The translations under genes were made by a program, and so were the position numbers. Below the pieces are notes generated by a model. The model had not been told where the DNA came from and made no database searches. It worked only from the letters and a program-made list of their open reading frames with translations. Positions 9,125 through 17,609 of a DNA stretch of 64,000 bases are shown here, one piece after another. Numbering within the stretch: position 1 is the stretch's first letter; the number at the start of each line of letters is the position of its first letter. The DNA comes from Cryobacterium sp. Y57 (GTDB lineage Bacteria; Actinomycetota; Actinomycetes; Actinomycetales; Microbacteriaceae), in the NCBI RefSeq assembly GCF_002929505.1, contig NZ_PJJL01000072.1, forward strand, positions 62,001 to 126,000, read 5' to 3'.

Positions 9125-9185
9125 CCGAGCGGCGCGGCGCGGTGCCGACCGGTCTTCCAAACGGGCGGGGCTGCGAACCCCGCAC
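9121..9185. other. GC hairpin / tRNA-like relic between convergent genes
   Basis: The space between two convergent genes holds a 6-bp stem GCGGGG (9165-9170) / CCCCGC (9178-9183). Just before it CTTCCAA, flanked by CCGGT and ACGGG, looks like a tRNA anticodon arm with anticodon TCC, and the hairpin sits where a T-arm would be. The T-loop does not fit the TTCRA consensus and I see no acceptor pairing, so it is not a working tRNA. It could serve as a weak two-way terminator. Confidence 0.3.
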
Positions 9186-10976
9186 CTAGAACGGCTGCGG
9201 GTTGGGGTCGGTTATGTCCCAAGCAGAGGCTGTCGAGTCGGGCGGGGTAGAACTGGGCGGAGTCGGGTCGAGTGTGGTCGGGTCGAGTGTGGGCCCGGGT
9301 TGCAGTGTGGGCCCGGGTTGCAGTGGTGATATGTCGGCCTGTTGTCGCGGCGGACTGATGCGGGTGGCGGGATCGGTGGCGTAGTGCTTACCCGCCGGAC
9401 TGGTCCAATTCACGGTACCGTCGGGGTCGGCGATGACGGTCCACGCGGAGTAGTGCTTGAGGTTGTGGTGGGAGGGAGAGAGAAAGTGCAGGTTGGTGGC
9501 AGTAGTGGGGCCGCCGAATTGTTTGTCGCGGGTGTGGTCGAGGTCGCTATGCCCGGCGGAGCGGTTGCAGCCGGGAAACCGGCACGTTCCATCACGCAGG
9601 CGCAGGTATTTCTTCAGGCTTGCTGGCACTCGAAACGGTTCTGCGCTGACGTCGAGCACGATGCCGGTGTGCGGATGCGTGAGGATGCGCAGAAAACTCG
9701 TCGCGGTTCCCGCCAGCCGGCGGGCGGTCTCCGGCTCAATCGGCCCGTACCCCTCGAGTTCCCCCGGCTCCTCGCTCTTCCCCATCAATGTGAGGACCGG
9801 CACAGTGATGTTGACGTTGGCCGTCAGGCCGGCGCCGAGGCCGGTGCTGGTGACCCCTTGGGCGAGCAGGTCGACGGCGACATCGGCGCGGAGTTGACTG
9901 AGCGTGCGGGGCTCGTCGGGGCCCTGCAAGCTGATGGCGGCGTCGGTGACGCGGGTGTAGATGCCGTGGAGGTCCTCACCGGCGGCGCGCAGCCAGAGCG
10001 TGGCCATGCCGTCTTTGTCCGGAAAGAACATGACTTTGCGGTCGGCCAGGCACTTGGTACGGCGAACGGTGATGCTGTCAGGGTGGAACCGTTCACGCAA
10101 TTTTCGGGCCTTACCGTCGAACTGTGCCGGAGTAAGCGTGCGGGCGTGCGGCAGCAACACCTCTTCCAGCTCGGCCCGGGAGGGCTGGGGCACAGAGTCG
10201 AGCTGGTCAAGCACCCGCCGCGCATGACGCAGGGAGATCTTCCCCGCACGGAGCGCATCAAGGGTCTGCGGACGCGATTCGACCAACACCTGGCTCTCGT
10301 GTAGAAGACCGGACGCGGTGCCGCACGGGATGCGCAGCGCACAGGCCATCTCCGCGACCAAACCCTGCTGGGCGGCAAAGGTGGCATCCCAATCGTGTTC
10401 GTGTTGCGGCCCAGCCTGCGGTCGGCCGGTCTCGGCGGTGTTGGTGGTGTAATCCCACGCCGCGGTAAGAACCTCAGCCTTGCTCGCTTGCGCCCAGGCA
10501 ATGACCCTCTCGAGATAAAGCACCCGGTCGACGAACTGCGCCTGCCGGCGCTGGAACGGGTTCACGTCACTGGGCACGTCCTGCGCGGGCACGTCCTGCA
10601 CGGGCGGGTCAGCGCGGAGCTGGCGAGCGGTGTACTCAGCGAAGAGAAACTCCTCGCGGAGGTTCTCGTCGAACAGGCGCTCGGGCGGGACGGCAGCGAA
10701 CACTTCAGCCAGGTCGAGGTCGGCTGGTATGGTCGGACCGTCGGCGAGCTGCAAGTCCTGCTGGATTTCTACCCCAACGGTCGCGGCGGCTTGTGCCGCG
10801 ACTTCGTCTTCGGCCTGCCACTCGGACAAGCACTGCAGCCGGAACGCGTCGAAGAATGCACGGTCTTCAACCGAGAACGACCACTCGGCGAATTCTGCCT
10901 CGGACACCCCGTCGGAGTCGGAGTCGGAGTCGGAGTCGACTAGGCCCGCTTGGGGAGTTTCGCCGCTCTGGCTCAT
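9186..10976 (-). CDS. DUF222 / HNH endonuclease-domain protein
   Basis: A 596-residue protein of the large actinobacterial DUF222-HNH family (related to the mycobacterial 13E12 repeat proteins). The N-terminus has a run of four Ser-Asp pairs encoded by a GTCGGA-type hexamer repeat. The helical DUF222 part spans about 90-400. The HNH domain at about 465-510 has Cys-Arg-Phe-Pro-Gly-Cys, then Asp-Leu-Asp-His-Thr and a closing His-His-Asn-Leu-Lys-His, so the zinc and catalytic histidines are present. The last 50 residues are a Pro/Thr-rich tail with repeated Gln-Pro-Gly-Pro-Thr-Leu. Such genes are often multicopy and may be mobile; the biological role is not settled. No partner gene is adjacent. 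Confidence 0.82.
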   Translation of the reverse strand: MSQSGETPQAGLVDSDSDSDSDGVSEAEFAEWSFSVEDRAFFDAFRLQCLSEWQAEDEVAAQAAATVGVEIQQDLQLADGPTIPADLDLAEVFAAVPPERLFDENLREEFLFAEYTARQLRADPPVQDVPAQDVPSDVNPFQRRQAQFVDRVLYLERVIAWAQASKAEVLTAAWDYTTNTAETGRPQAGPQHEHDWDATFAAQQGLVAEMACALRIPCGTASGLLHESQVLVESRPQTLDALRAGKISLRHARRVLDQLDSVPQPSRAELEEVLLPHARTLTPAQFDGKARKLRERFHPDSITVRRTKCLADRKVMFFPDKDGMATLWLRAAGEDLHGIYTRVTDAAISLQGPDEPRTLSQLRADVAVDLLAQGVTSTGLGAGLTANVNITVPVLTLMGKSEEPGELEGYGPIEPETARRLAGTATSFLRILTHPHTGIVLDVSAEPFRVPASLKKYLRLRDGTCRFPGCNRSAGHSDLDHTRDKQFGGPTTATNLHFLSPSHHNLKHYSAWTVIADPDGTVNWTSPAGKHYATDPATRISPPRQQADISPLQPGPTLQPGPTLDPTTLDPTPPSSTPPDSTASAWDITDPNPQPF

Positions 10977-11261
10977 GCTTGAATTCTACCAAAATCAAGG
11001 CTATTAGTCGAGGAAGTCTCAGTGTTTTTTAGATTTCAGTACGAAGTTATATTCGGGACATCGTTCGCGTTTTGAGACCGTTTCGCCTTCGTTGACGGAG
11101 CCTCGACAGACTCGACCAACGGCGCTCAATTCAGAGTCCCCATTTGTTTCGGCTTGCGTCAACGCTGAAGTGACGCCGGACGATGCGTTGGCGATGAACA
11201 AGTCGGTTCAGCACCGGTGCTGGCGTTCCTGGAGCCTGTCACCCTCACCGAAACTGGGCAG
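10977..11261. other. Intergenic gap, lower GC
   Basis: These 285 bases are clearly more AT-rich than their surroundings at 10977-11060, which fits a promoter for the leftward DUF222-HNH gene. Open frames of 60-68 codons here have no recognisable content and no ribosome binding site. I see no RNA or repeat. Confidence 0.5.
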
Positions 11262-12098
11262 CTATCCGCGACCGACCCAGCGGTCCATTGACCGGTAGAC
11301 ACCGAAAACGCGACCGGCCACGGCGTCCCACGCGGCCAACGGCAGCACGCCGCGAAGCACCTTCGACAGGTTCACCGTCCACGGCAACAGCAGTTGCGGC
11401 TTGCCGGCCAGCATCGCCCGCCAGACCCGATCAACCACGTATTCCGGCGTCATCAGTGAGGTGAGCAGCGGCCCGCGGGCCCCCGTGAACATGCCAGTGT
11501 CGATGTAGCTGGGACACACCGTGGTCACCTTGACATAGCCGTGCCCTTGCTGCACCAGTTCGAGCCGCAGCGAATCGCTCCAGCCGATCATGGCCGCTTT
11601 CGAGGCGGCATAGACACTCATCCGCGGGGTGCTGAGGGTGCCGGCGGCCGACGCGATGTTCACGATGCGTGACTCGCGCCATCCGCTCGCAATCATCGCC
11701 GGCAGAAACTCGCGCGCGATGTACATGGGCGCAAGCGCATTGATCTGCATGGTCGGGCGGGTGTCTGCACCGTTGTCGTGCTCCCAGAAATACTTGCCCC
11801 GCACGATGCCGGCATTGTTGATGACCACGTCGGGGTCGCCGATCTCCGTACGCACCCGCTGCGCGGTCTGCGCGATGGCGCCGAGGTCGGCGATATCAAC
11901 GACGTAGGGGGCGACCCGCGTGCGTCCGCGGGAACGTTCCGTCAGGATGGCAGTGGTCGCGGCGAGCGCGGCGCCGTCGCGGTCCCACAGGATGACGGTT
12001 TTCGCCCCCTCGGCGACGCAACGTTCGGCATACAAACGGCCCATTCCCCGGGCGGCTCCGGTAATCAGCACGCGGGCTCCGGCTACGGTTCGACTCAT
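11262..12098 (-). CDS. SDR-family oxidoreductase (retinol dehydrogenase/17-beta-HSD-like)
   Basis: A 278-residue classical short-chain dehydrogenase/reductase. It has the NAD(P)-binding Thr-Gly-Ala-Ala-Arg-Gly-Met-Gly at 13-20, Asn-Asn-Ala-Gly near 100, catalytic Ser in Asn-Ile-Ala-Ser-Ala-Ala-Gly and Tyr-Ala-Ala-Ser-Lys, so the catalytic residues are all present. A hydrophobic C-terminal part (Leu-Leu-Leu-Pro-Trp and following) resembles the membrane-associated SDR16C branch, which acts on lipids, sterols or retinoids. It is divergent from the antiporter at 12172. Substrate unknown. Confidence 0.82.
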   Translation of the reverse strand: MSRTVAGARVLITGAARGMGRLYAERCVAEGAKTVILWDRDGAALAATTAILTERSRGRTRVAPYVVDIADLGAIAQTAQRVRTEIGDPDVVINNAGIVRGKYFWEHDNGADTRPTMQINALAPMYIAREFLPAMIASGWRESRIVNIASAAGTLSTPRMSVYAASKAAMIGWSDSLRLELVQQGHGYVKVTTVCPSYIDTGMFTGARGPLLTSLMTPEYVVDRVWRAMLAGKPQLLLPWTVNLSKVLRGVLPLAAWDAVAGRVFGVYRSMDRWVGRG

Positions 12099-12171
12099 AC
12101 CCCCATCATGCCGCCTGCGCCTTCTCTTGCGGGACTACGCTCGGGCTAGCAGCAGAATCGGGGAGGTGCGT

Positions 12172-13323
12172 ATGGACTTTCATACCCTCGCGATCATCTC
12201 CGTGATCGCCCTGCTCGGGCCGCTGCTGGCGACACCGCGCCGGTGGAACATTCCCGTCGTGATTGGTCAGCTCGGTGCCGGTGTGATCGTCGGCCGCACC
12301 GGTTTCGGCTTTGTCGACGCGGGCGACCCCACGCTGACCCTTCTAGCGGATGTCGGCTTCGCGTTGATCATGTTCGTGGCCGGCACGCACGTGCCCGTTC
12401 GTTTCGGCGCAATTCGCGCAGCACTGTCGGCCGGCCTGGTGCGGGCGATTCTGGTGACCCTCTCGGCGATCGCCCTCGGCGTGGCCATCGCGTTGATCTT
12501 CGGCACAAATCATGCACTCCTATATATAGTCCTGCTGGCCTCCTCGTCGGCCGCGCTCGTGCTGCCTCTTATTCACTCGCTGGGCTTGCGTGGCCGATCG
12601 ATGCTCGAGCTCACCGCGCAGGTCGCGATCGCTGATATTGCCGCGATCGTGGCGCTGCCGCTGGCCATTGACCCGCCGAATGCCGGCCGCGCCGCCCTCG
12701 GGGCCGTCCTCGTCGCGCTGCTGGCCGTGGCGCTCTACGTTGTGCTGGCCTGGTTGGAGCGAAACGGCTACCGCCTACGACTGCACAAGTTGTCGGCGAA
12801 CCGCAAATTCGCGCTCGAGCTGCGCATCCAGCTGGCCATTCTGTTCGCACTCTCGGCGGTGGCCGTGTTCAGCCACGTCTCGGTCATGCTCGCCGGGTTC
12901 GCTTTCGGCCTCGCCGTCGCGGCCGTCGGCGAACCGCGCCGCCTAGCCCGGCAGCTCTTCGCCCTCGCCGACGGATTCTTCGGACCCCTCTTCTTCGTCT
13001 GGTTAGGCGCCTCCCTCGCCCTGCGCGACCTCACCGATCACCCGCAGATGATCGGCCTCGGCCTCATGCTCGGCGTCGCCACCCTGATCACCCACGCGAC
13101 CACGCGCGTGCTGGGCCTCCCGCTGTCGCTTGGAATGCTCTCAGCCGCCCAGCTCGGCATTCCGATCGCGGCCGCGACCATCGGCACCAAGCTGCAGGTG
13201 CTCGCCCCCGGAGAGGCAGCGGCCCTGCTGCTCGGGGCGCTTTTGACCATCGCGGTGATCGCGGTGGCGAGCGGATGGGCCAAGCCGCGCGCGGCATCCG
13301 TTTCTGGGCCGACGGGCGGTTAG
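12172..13323 (+). CDS. CPA2-family cation:proton antiporter (Kef/NapA type)
   Basis: A 383-residue protein with about 11-12 membrane helices and no C-terminal TrkA/RCK domain. Family marks are Val-Ile-Gly-Gln-Leu-Gly-Ala-Gly-Val-Ile-Val-Gly-Arg-Thr near 28-41 and the acidic helix with Ala-Asp-Val-Gly-Phe-Ala-Leu-Ile-Met-Phe-Val-Ala-Gly. The second acidic site is in Gln-Val-Ala-Ile-Ala-Asp. It would exchange Na+ or K+ for H+ across the membrane. ATG 12172 is chosen because GGGAGG lies five bases upstream; the open frame runs back to 11920 but that part is Arg/Ser-rich and antisense to the SDR gene. It overlaps the next, convergent gene by four bases. Confidence 0.85.
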   Translation: MDFHTLAIISVIALLGPLLATPRRWNIPVVIGQLGAGVIVGRTGFGFVDAGDPTLTLLADVGFALIMFVAGTHVPVRFGAIRAALSAGLVRAILVTLSAIALGVAIALIFGTNHALLYIVLLASSSAALVLPLIHSLGLRGRSMLELTAQVAIADIAAIVALPLAIDPPNAGRAALGAVLVALLAVALYVVLAWLERNGYRLRLHKLSANRKFALELRIQLAILFALSAVAVFSHVSVMLAGFAFGLAVAAVGEPRRLARQLFALADGFFGPLFFVWLGASLALRDLTDHPQMIGLGLMLGVATLITHATTRVLGLPLSLGMLSAAQLGIPIAAATIGTKLQVLAPGEAAALLLGALLTIAVIAVASGWAKPRAASVSGPTGG

Positions 13324-13718
13324 AGAAACATCAGCACGATACCGGCCACACCGGCGAGAACGCCAATACCCAGCAGCACCAGACCGATCAGGCGCAGTCC
13401 CTTGCCGTCGAGGTCGGGGTCGTGCGTGCGGCACTTCTCCGGCCAGCTATTGCGAAACCAGACGCGCACGTCATCGCCCGGCACCAGATGCTGCGTCTCG
13501 TGGGTGTCGGCTGGGCACTCGTGCACATCGCCGTCGTTATCAAACCAGCGGATGACCGTGGCGGGCCCCGATGCGGCCGTACGCGATGCGGCCGTTCTCG
13601 ACGCGGCAATCACGGCGGTCGAGCGAGTCCAGCGGCCACTGATGCCGCGCACGGACAGGCCGACCAGGTAGAGGAGCGCTCCGATGATGAGGCCGACGAA
13701 AGTGAGAATCTCGCTCAT
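13320..13718 (-). CDS. Small two-TM membrane protein, DUF3592-like
   Basis: 132 residues from ATG 13718: a first membrane helix (Ile-Leu-Thr-Phe-Val-Gly-Leu-Ile-Ile-Gly), a central soluble part of about 70 residues with an Ala-Ser-Arg-Thr repeat and a Tyr/Val-rich beta stretch, then a C-terminal membrane helix ending in Val-Leu-Met-Phe-Leu. This layout is that of DUF3592 proteins, whose function is unknown. The open frame extends upstream to 13784, but the hydrophobic start and family shape favour 13718. Its TAA overlaps the TAG of the convergent antiporter, so the two mRNAs share complementary 3' ends. Confidence 0.6.
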   Translation of the reverse strand: MSEILTFVGLIIGALLYLVGLSVRGISGRWTRSTAVIAASRTAASRTAASGPATVIRWFDNDGDVHECPADTHETQHLVPGDDVRVWFRNSWPEKCRTHDPDLDGKGLRLIGLVLLGIGVLAGVAGIVLMFL

Positions 13719-13845
13719 AATGCCGGCGAAGTCGAGAGCGTGCACTGTCACCGCCGTCCGTTGTCTATCGTCTGCTCGCGGCACTTACCCCGATGGCTAA
13801 AGCGTATCGTTTAGCTTCGCACCGGCGGGCCTCTAGGCTGAATCC

Positions 13846-14842
13846 ATGTGATTTGGACTCTTTGTACCTCAGGGCTGGCGACACGATCTGGTCGGAATCG
13901 AACCGGCCGCGCAGTGGGCGACAATGAGGGGCCTGGCCGCCCACGCTGATGCCGGTGCGTGGGAATCGATCTGGGTCTATGACCACTTTCACACCGTTCC
14001 AGTGCCGAGCGAGCAGGCCACCCACCCACGAGGCTTGGTCCCTTATGTCCGCTTTCGCGGCGACGACGAAACGGGTGCGCCTCGGACAGATGTGCACCTG
14101 TATGAGTTACCGCAACCCGGGATACCTGGCAAAGGTCGCCACGACCGCCGACATCATCTCGGGCGGACGCATCGAAATGGGTATCGGCGCCGGTTGGTAC
14201 GAGCACGAGTGGCGAGCCTATGGCTATGGTTATCCCCGTGCCGGCGAGCGTCTGGCCCGCCTCGACGAGGGCGTGCAAATCATGAAACAGGCCTGGACCA
14301 CGGGCACCGCCACCCTCGACGGTGCGCACTACCAGATGGACGGTGCCATCTTTCAGCCGCTCCCACTACAAGAGGGTGGCATTCCCATCTGGATCGCCGG
14401 CGGCGGCGAAAAGGTCACCCTGCGCATTGCCGCGCAGTACGCCGACTACACCAACTTCGACGGCTCACCCGAGGGCTTCTCACACAAGAGCGCGCTGTTG
14501 GCCGAGCACTGCTCGGCCCAGGGCACCGACTTCGATCGCATTGTTCGCTCGGCGAACTACAACACGGTGATCGGTGCGACCGAGGCCGAGGTTACCGAGC
14601 GGCTCGACGCGATTGAGGCCCGGGTGACCCCTTATCTCGGGGTTGAAGGGGCCGCCGCGTTCATGGCCGAGTATCGTGACGGCGACGCACAGGGTGTTGG
14701 CACGCCGGAACAGATCGTCGAGCGCCTGACCGCGATGAAGAAGCGTGGCCTCGGTTACGCGATCCACTACTTTCCGGAGGCCGCCTACGACCGGTCGGGG
14801 ATTGAATTGTTCGAGCGGGAGGTCATGCCCGCCCTGACCTAG
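13846..14842 (+). pseudogene. F420-type luciferase-like (LLM) monooxygenase, broken by two lesions
   Basis: Translation from ATG 13846 gives the family N-terminus (Phe-Gly-Leu-Phe-Val-Pro-Gln-Gly-Trp) only if the second codon, TGA at 13849-13851, is ignored; CGA to TGA would explain it. Further on, CCCACCCA at 14021-14028 is a 4-base tandem duplication that shifts the frame exactly where Ala-Thr-His-Glu-Ala-Trp should be read. After it, an intact frame runs to TAG 14840-14842 with the typical Gly-Arg-Ile-Glu-Met-Gly-Ile-Gly-Ala-Gly-Trp and Ile-Pro-Ile-Trp-Ile-Ala-Gly-Gly. An intact gene would give about 330 residues. The 298-residue downstream frame lacks the first beta strands and is unlikely to be active. 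Confidence 0.85.
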
Positions 14843-14848
14843 CGTGCG

Positions 14849-14935
14849 TCAGCGGGTGGTCAAGGAAGCATCGAACTCCCGTATGAAATCGATGAATGGG
14901 GCGTTGGAGACAATGCCGACCCGCCGAGTGTTCAT
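14849..14935 (-). pseudogene. Truncated gene start (28 codons)
   Basis: On the minus strand AGAGGA lies about six bases before ATG 14935, a good initiation context, and the frame encodes 28 residues (Arg-Arg-Val-Gly-Ile-Val-Ser-Asn-Ala-Pro-Phe-Ile-Asp-Phe, ending Thr-Thr-Arg) before TGA. The beta-strand-like start resembles the first strand of a Rossmann-type or racemase-like protein, but it is too short to name. It abuts the end of the broken LLM gene, so it may be the head of a gene cut by a deletion. A genuine mini-ORF is possible. Confidence 0.3.
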
Positions 14936-14991
14936 ATTGTGTCCTCTTCTCGCGGGGCGAGATAGGCCCGGGATTGTCAGGGTTGGGCCGG

Positions 14992-15708
14992 CTAGTTTGA
15001 GAGACCAGCGCCATCCACCGTGTCGTGGTGATCTCGAATCGTGGCGGCAGTCTGCATGACGTGAGCCATCATGCACACCGCTGCCCGGTCGCCGTCGTGC
15101 TCGCGCAGCGCCTCATAAATCTGGCGGTGTTGCTCCCACGAACCGGCGGCCCGCGTCACGACAACCTGGTAGAAATACCATCGGATTCGTCGCTGCAGCA
15201 CCCCGAGCATCCGCGCAATCACGGAGTTGTCTGCGGCCTCCACGACAATATTGTGAAAACGGTCGTTGAGCTGCAAGAGGTGCTTGGCGTCCTTGGCCGC
15301 GATCGCTGCATCACCATGCCCCAGCAGTTCCCGGAGTCGGTCTAAATCAACGTCTGAAATATTCTCGGCGGCCAACCGAGCGCAATCGCTTTCCAGAAGT
15401 GAGCGGGCGTGGAAAACCTCCTGCACTTCCTTGTCACTGGGAGCGTGCACGAAGGCACCCTTCTTTCCTAACCGATGTTCGACGAATCCGTCGTGCACGA
15501 GCCGCTGAATGGCCTCACGCACCGGGTTTCGGCTCACCCCCAGTTGCCTGGCGACTTCGTCTTCGCGCAGGTGGGAACCCGGTGCGATGACACCGTCGAC
15601 AATGGATTCTTCCAACACCTCGTAAACCCGTTCGCCGAGGGTTTGCGCAGCTTTGAGCAAGCCCAGCGTGCTCAAATCATCCCCTTTCGACTCTAAGACG
15701 TCCCACAC
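14992..15708 (-). CDS. GntR-family regulator with FCD domain
   Basis: 238 residues from GTG 15708: an N-terminal winged helix (Leu-Arg-Glu-Asp-Glu-Val-Ala-Arg-Gln-Leu-Gly-Val-Ser-Arg-Asn-Pro-Val-Arg-Glu-Ala) and a helical FCD ligand-binding domain with Asp, His-Asn, and later His residues that usually hold a metal and carboxylate effector. An in-frame TTG at 15675 preceded by AAGGGG is an equally good start. It lies downstream of the gamma-glutamyltransferase gene on the same strand, with 122 bases between them, and is the best candidate to bind the palindrome at 23066-23085 and control the whole peptide locus (inference). Confidence 0.85.
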   Translation of the reverse strand: MWDVLESKGDDLSTLGLLKAAQTLGERVYEVLEESIVDGVIAPGSHLREDEVARQLGVSRNPVREAIQRLVHDGFVEHRLGKKGAFVHAPSDKEVQEVFHARSLLESDCARLAAENISDVDLDRLRELLGHGDAAIAAKDAKHLLQLNDRFHNIVVEAADNSVIARMLGVLQRRIRWYFYQVVVTRAAGSWEQHRQIYEALREHDGDRAAVCMMAHVMQTAATIRDHHDTVDGAGLSN

Positions 15709-15830
15709 TTCAACTACTCCTCTTCGCCCATTCCTACATTGCGGATCGTCATCTGCCGCCGTCCGGCGCGCATAAACATTTGTTGATTATGCCGCAGTTC
15801 TCTGGGCGCCTCACTCAGTGCCCCGTGCGA

Positions 15831-17609
15831 CTAGCGCCCGACGGCGTAGCCCTGGTTACCCCGGGGGTTGGCGGCAGCCTTGAGCCAGCCGCCATCGCGC
15901 GCCACAGCGCTTACCCGCCCTTCGGACCACGGCCCACCAACCACGACGAGGTGGCCGCGACGCCGCAACTCGTCGAGCACGGCCGGATCAAACCGGCTCT
16001 CCAGATGCACCTCAGCTGGATGCGCATCCCGTGGGAAGAAGGAGTTGGGCATGTGGGTGGAGTGAAAACCGGGGGCATCGATGCCCTCCTGCAGATTCAT
16101 ATTCCCGTGCACGAGGTTCAGAAAGTAGTTCAACGACCACTGATCCTGCGCGTCGCCACCAGGGGTTCCGAAGGCGAGCCACGGCTTACCATCGCGCAAA
16201 GCGAAGGACGGCGTCAACGTGGTTCGTGGACGAGCGCTAGGGCGCAGTGAGTTCGGCAAGCCTTCCTGCAGCCAAAACATTTGTGCGCGAGTGCTGAGGC
16301 AGAAACCCAGCGCGGGGATTGTCGGCGAGGATTGCATCCAGCCACCACTGGGCGTGGCCGAGATCATCATTCCGTTGGCGTCGACAACATCGACGTGGCA
16401 CGTGTCCCCCCGGGTTTCCCCCGACTTAGCGATTGTCGGCTCGCCGGATCCGATCAAATTCTCATAACCACCTGGGGACGCCGGGTAGCGCGGCAGCCGC
16501 GCCTGGACTCCACCGGGGTTACCGGGGCGCAGTTCCACGGACGCCGTGTCGGTGATCAGCAGGCGACGTTGGGCGTTGTATTCCGGGCTGAGCAGTGCGG
16601 CCATGGGCACATCGGTGAAGTTGGGGTCGCCGTACCAAGCCTCACGATCGGCAAACGCGAGTTTGCAACTTTCGAGGACGGTGTGCACCCAGTCAGCGGA
16701 ACCGGGTCCCATCGCGCTCAGATCGAAGCCTTCGAGCAGCGCAAGTTGCTGCAGAAAAACGGGTCCCTGCCCCCATGGGCCCGTCTTGCAGACGGTGTAG
16801 TTGTGATAATCGTAGATAAGCGGCTGTTCAACCGTCGGCTCCCACAGTGCCAGGTCAGTGGCCGTCAAGAGTCCACGATGACGTTCCCCTGAGGTGTCCA
16901 TCACCTCATTGTCCGCGCAGAAGTCACCGATGGCTTCGGCGACAAAGCCGCGGTACCAGCAGTCCCTGGCGGCTCGGATTTGCGTTTCTCGCGACCCGCC
17001 GGCAGCTTCGGACTCCGAAATTATCCGTCGCAGGGTCGCCGCCAGCACAGGATTTCGGAAACAGCTCCCCGCTGTGGGCACCTGTCCGCCCGGCATCCAG
17101 GTCGCAGCTGAGCTGAGCCACTCGTTCGTGAACAGCTCCTGCATCGTTCCAATTGCATCGGATACCCGTTTGAGCAGCGGATGCCCATCCTCGGCATAGT
17201 GGATGGCCGGTTCGAGCACCTGACGCAGCGTCATCGTTCCGTGTCGTTCCAAGAGGAGCGTCCACGCGCCAAAGGCACCCGGTACGACCGCGGGCAACAG
17301 GCCCGTCCCTGGCATAACGTCCAGACCCAATCCGGTCACGGCCTTGATGGTTGCCGCAGCCGGCGACACGCCCTGACCACAAATGGTGGATACTTCTTGA
17401 TCAGTTTCTGACCACACCAAAATCGGAACCTCGCCACCGGGGCCGTTGAGGTGCGGCTCAACAATTTGCAGCACGAAGCCGGTAGCTACGGCGGCATCGG
17501 CGGCGTTGCCCCCGCGCTCGAGCACGCTCATTCCGGTGGCGGAGGCGATCCAGTGAGTTGATGCCACCATGCCGACATTTCCAATGAGCTCAGGACGCGT
17601 TGTGAACAA
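15831..17609 (-). CDS. Gamma-glutamyltransferase family protein (Ntn hydrolase)
   Basis: About 592 residues. The N-terminal part carries the family stretch Gly-Gly-Asn-Ala-Ala-Asp-Ala-Ala-Val-Ala-Thr-Gly, and the autoprocessing site is Gly-Asp-Thr-Cys-His-Val-Asp-Val-Val-Asp near 390-400, where Thr becomes the N-terminal nucleophile of the small subunit. The substrate loop Gly-Thr-Pro-Gly-Gly-Asp follows. No signal peptide is visible, so it is probably cytosolic and hydrolyses imported gamma-glutamyl compounds. The start is placed at TTG 17609 because AAGGAG lies nine bases upstream; GTG 17642 is in frame. It overlaps the end of the ABC ATPase gene by 20 bases, which points to coupled translation. 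Confidence 0.85.
   Translation of the reverse strand: MFTTRPELIGNVGMVASTHWIASATGMSVLERGGNAADAAVATGFVLQIVEPHLNGPGGEVPILVWSETDQEVSTICGQGVSPAAATIKAVTGLGLDVMPGTGLLPAVVPGAFGAWTLLLERHGTMTLRQVLEPAIHYAEDGHPLLKRVSDAIGTMQELFTNEWLSSAATWMPGGQVPTAGSCFRNPVLAATLRRIISESEAAGGSRETQIRAARDCWYRGFVAEAIGDFCADNEVMDTSGERHRGLLTATDLALWEPTVEQPLIYDYHNYTVCKTGPWGQGPVFLQQLALLEGFDLSAMGPGSADWVHTVLESCKLAFADREAWYGDPNFTDVPMAALLSPEYNAQRRLLITDTASVELRPGNPGGVQARLPRYPASPGGYENLIGSGEPTIAKSGETRGDTCHVDVVDANGMMISATPSGGWMQSSPTIPALGFCLSTRAQMFWLQEGLPNSLRPSARPRTTLTPSFALRDGKPWLAFGTPGGDAQDQWSLNYFLNLVHGNMNLQEGIDAPGFHSTHMPNSFFPRDAHPAEVHLESRFDPAVLDELRRRGHLVVVGGPWSEGRVSAVARDGGWLKAAANPRGNQGYAVGR

Noticed and set aside
10900..10940. GTCGGA-type hexamer run at the start of the DUF222-HNH gene
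   Set aside because: In-frame coding for Ser-Asp pairs; not a separate genetic element.
9186..10976. Defence island (HNH nuclease, SNF2 helicase at 42659, Pif1 helicase at 61207)
   Set aside because: The three genes are tens of kilobases apart, each among housekeeping neighbours, and no defence partner is seen.
13924..14616. 230-codon frame within the LLM region
   Set aside because: It is the pre-frameshift frame read onwards past the duplication; after 14030 it is Arg/His-rich and not protein-like.
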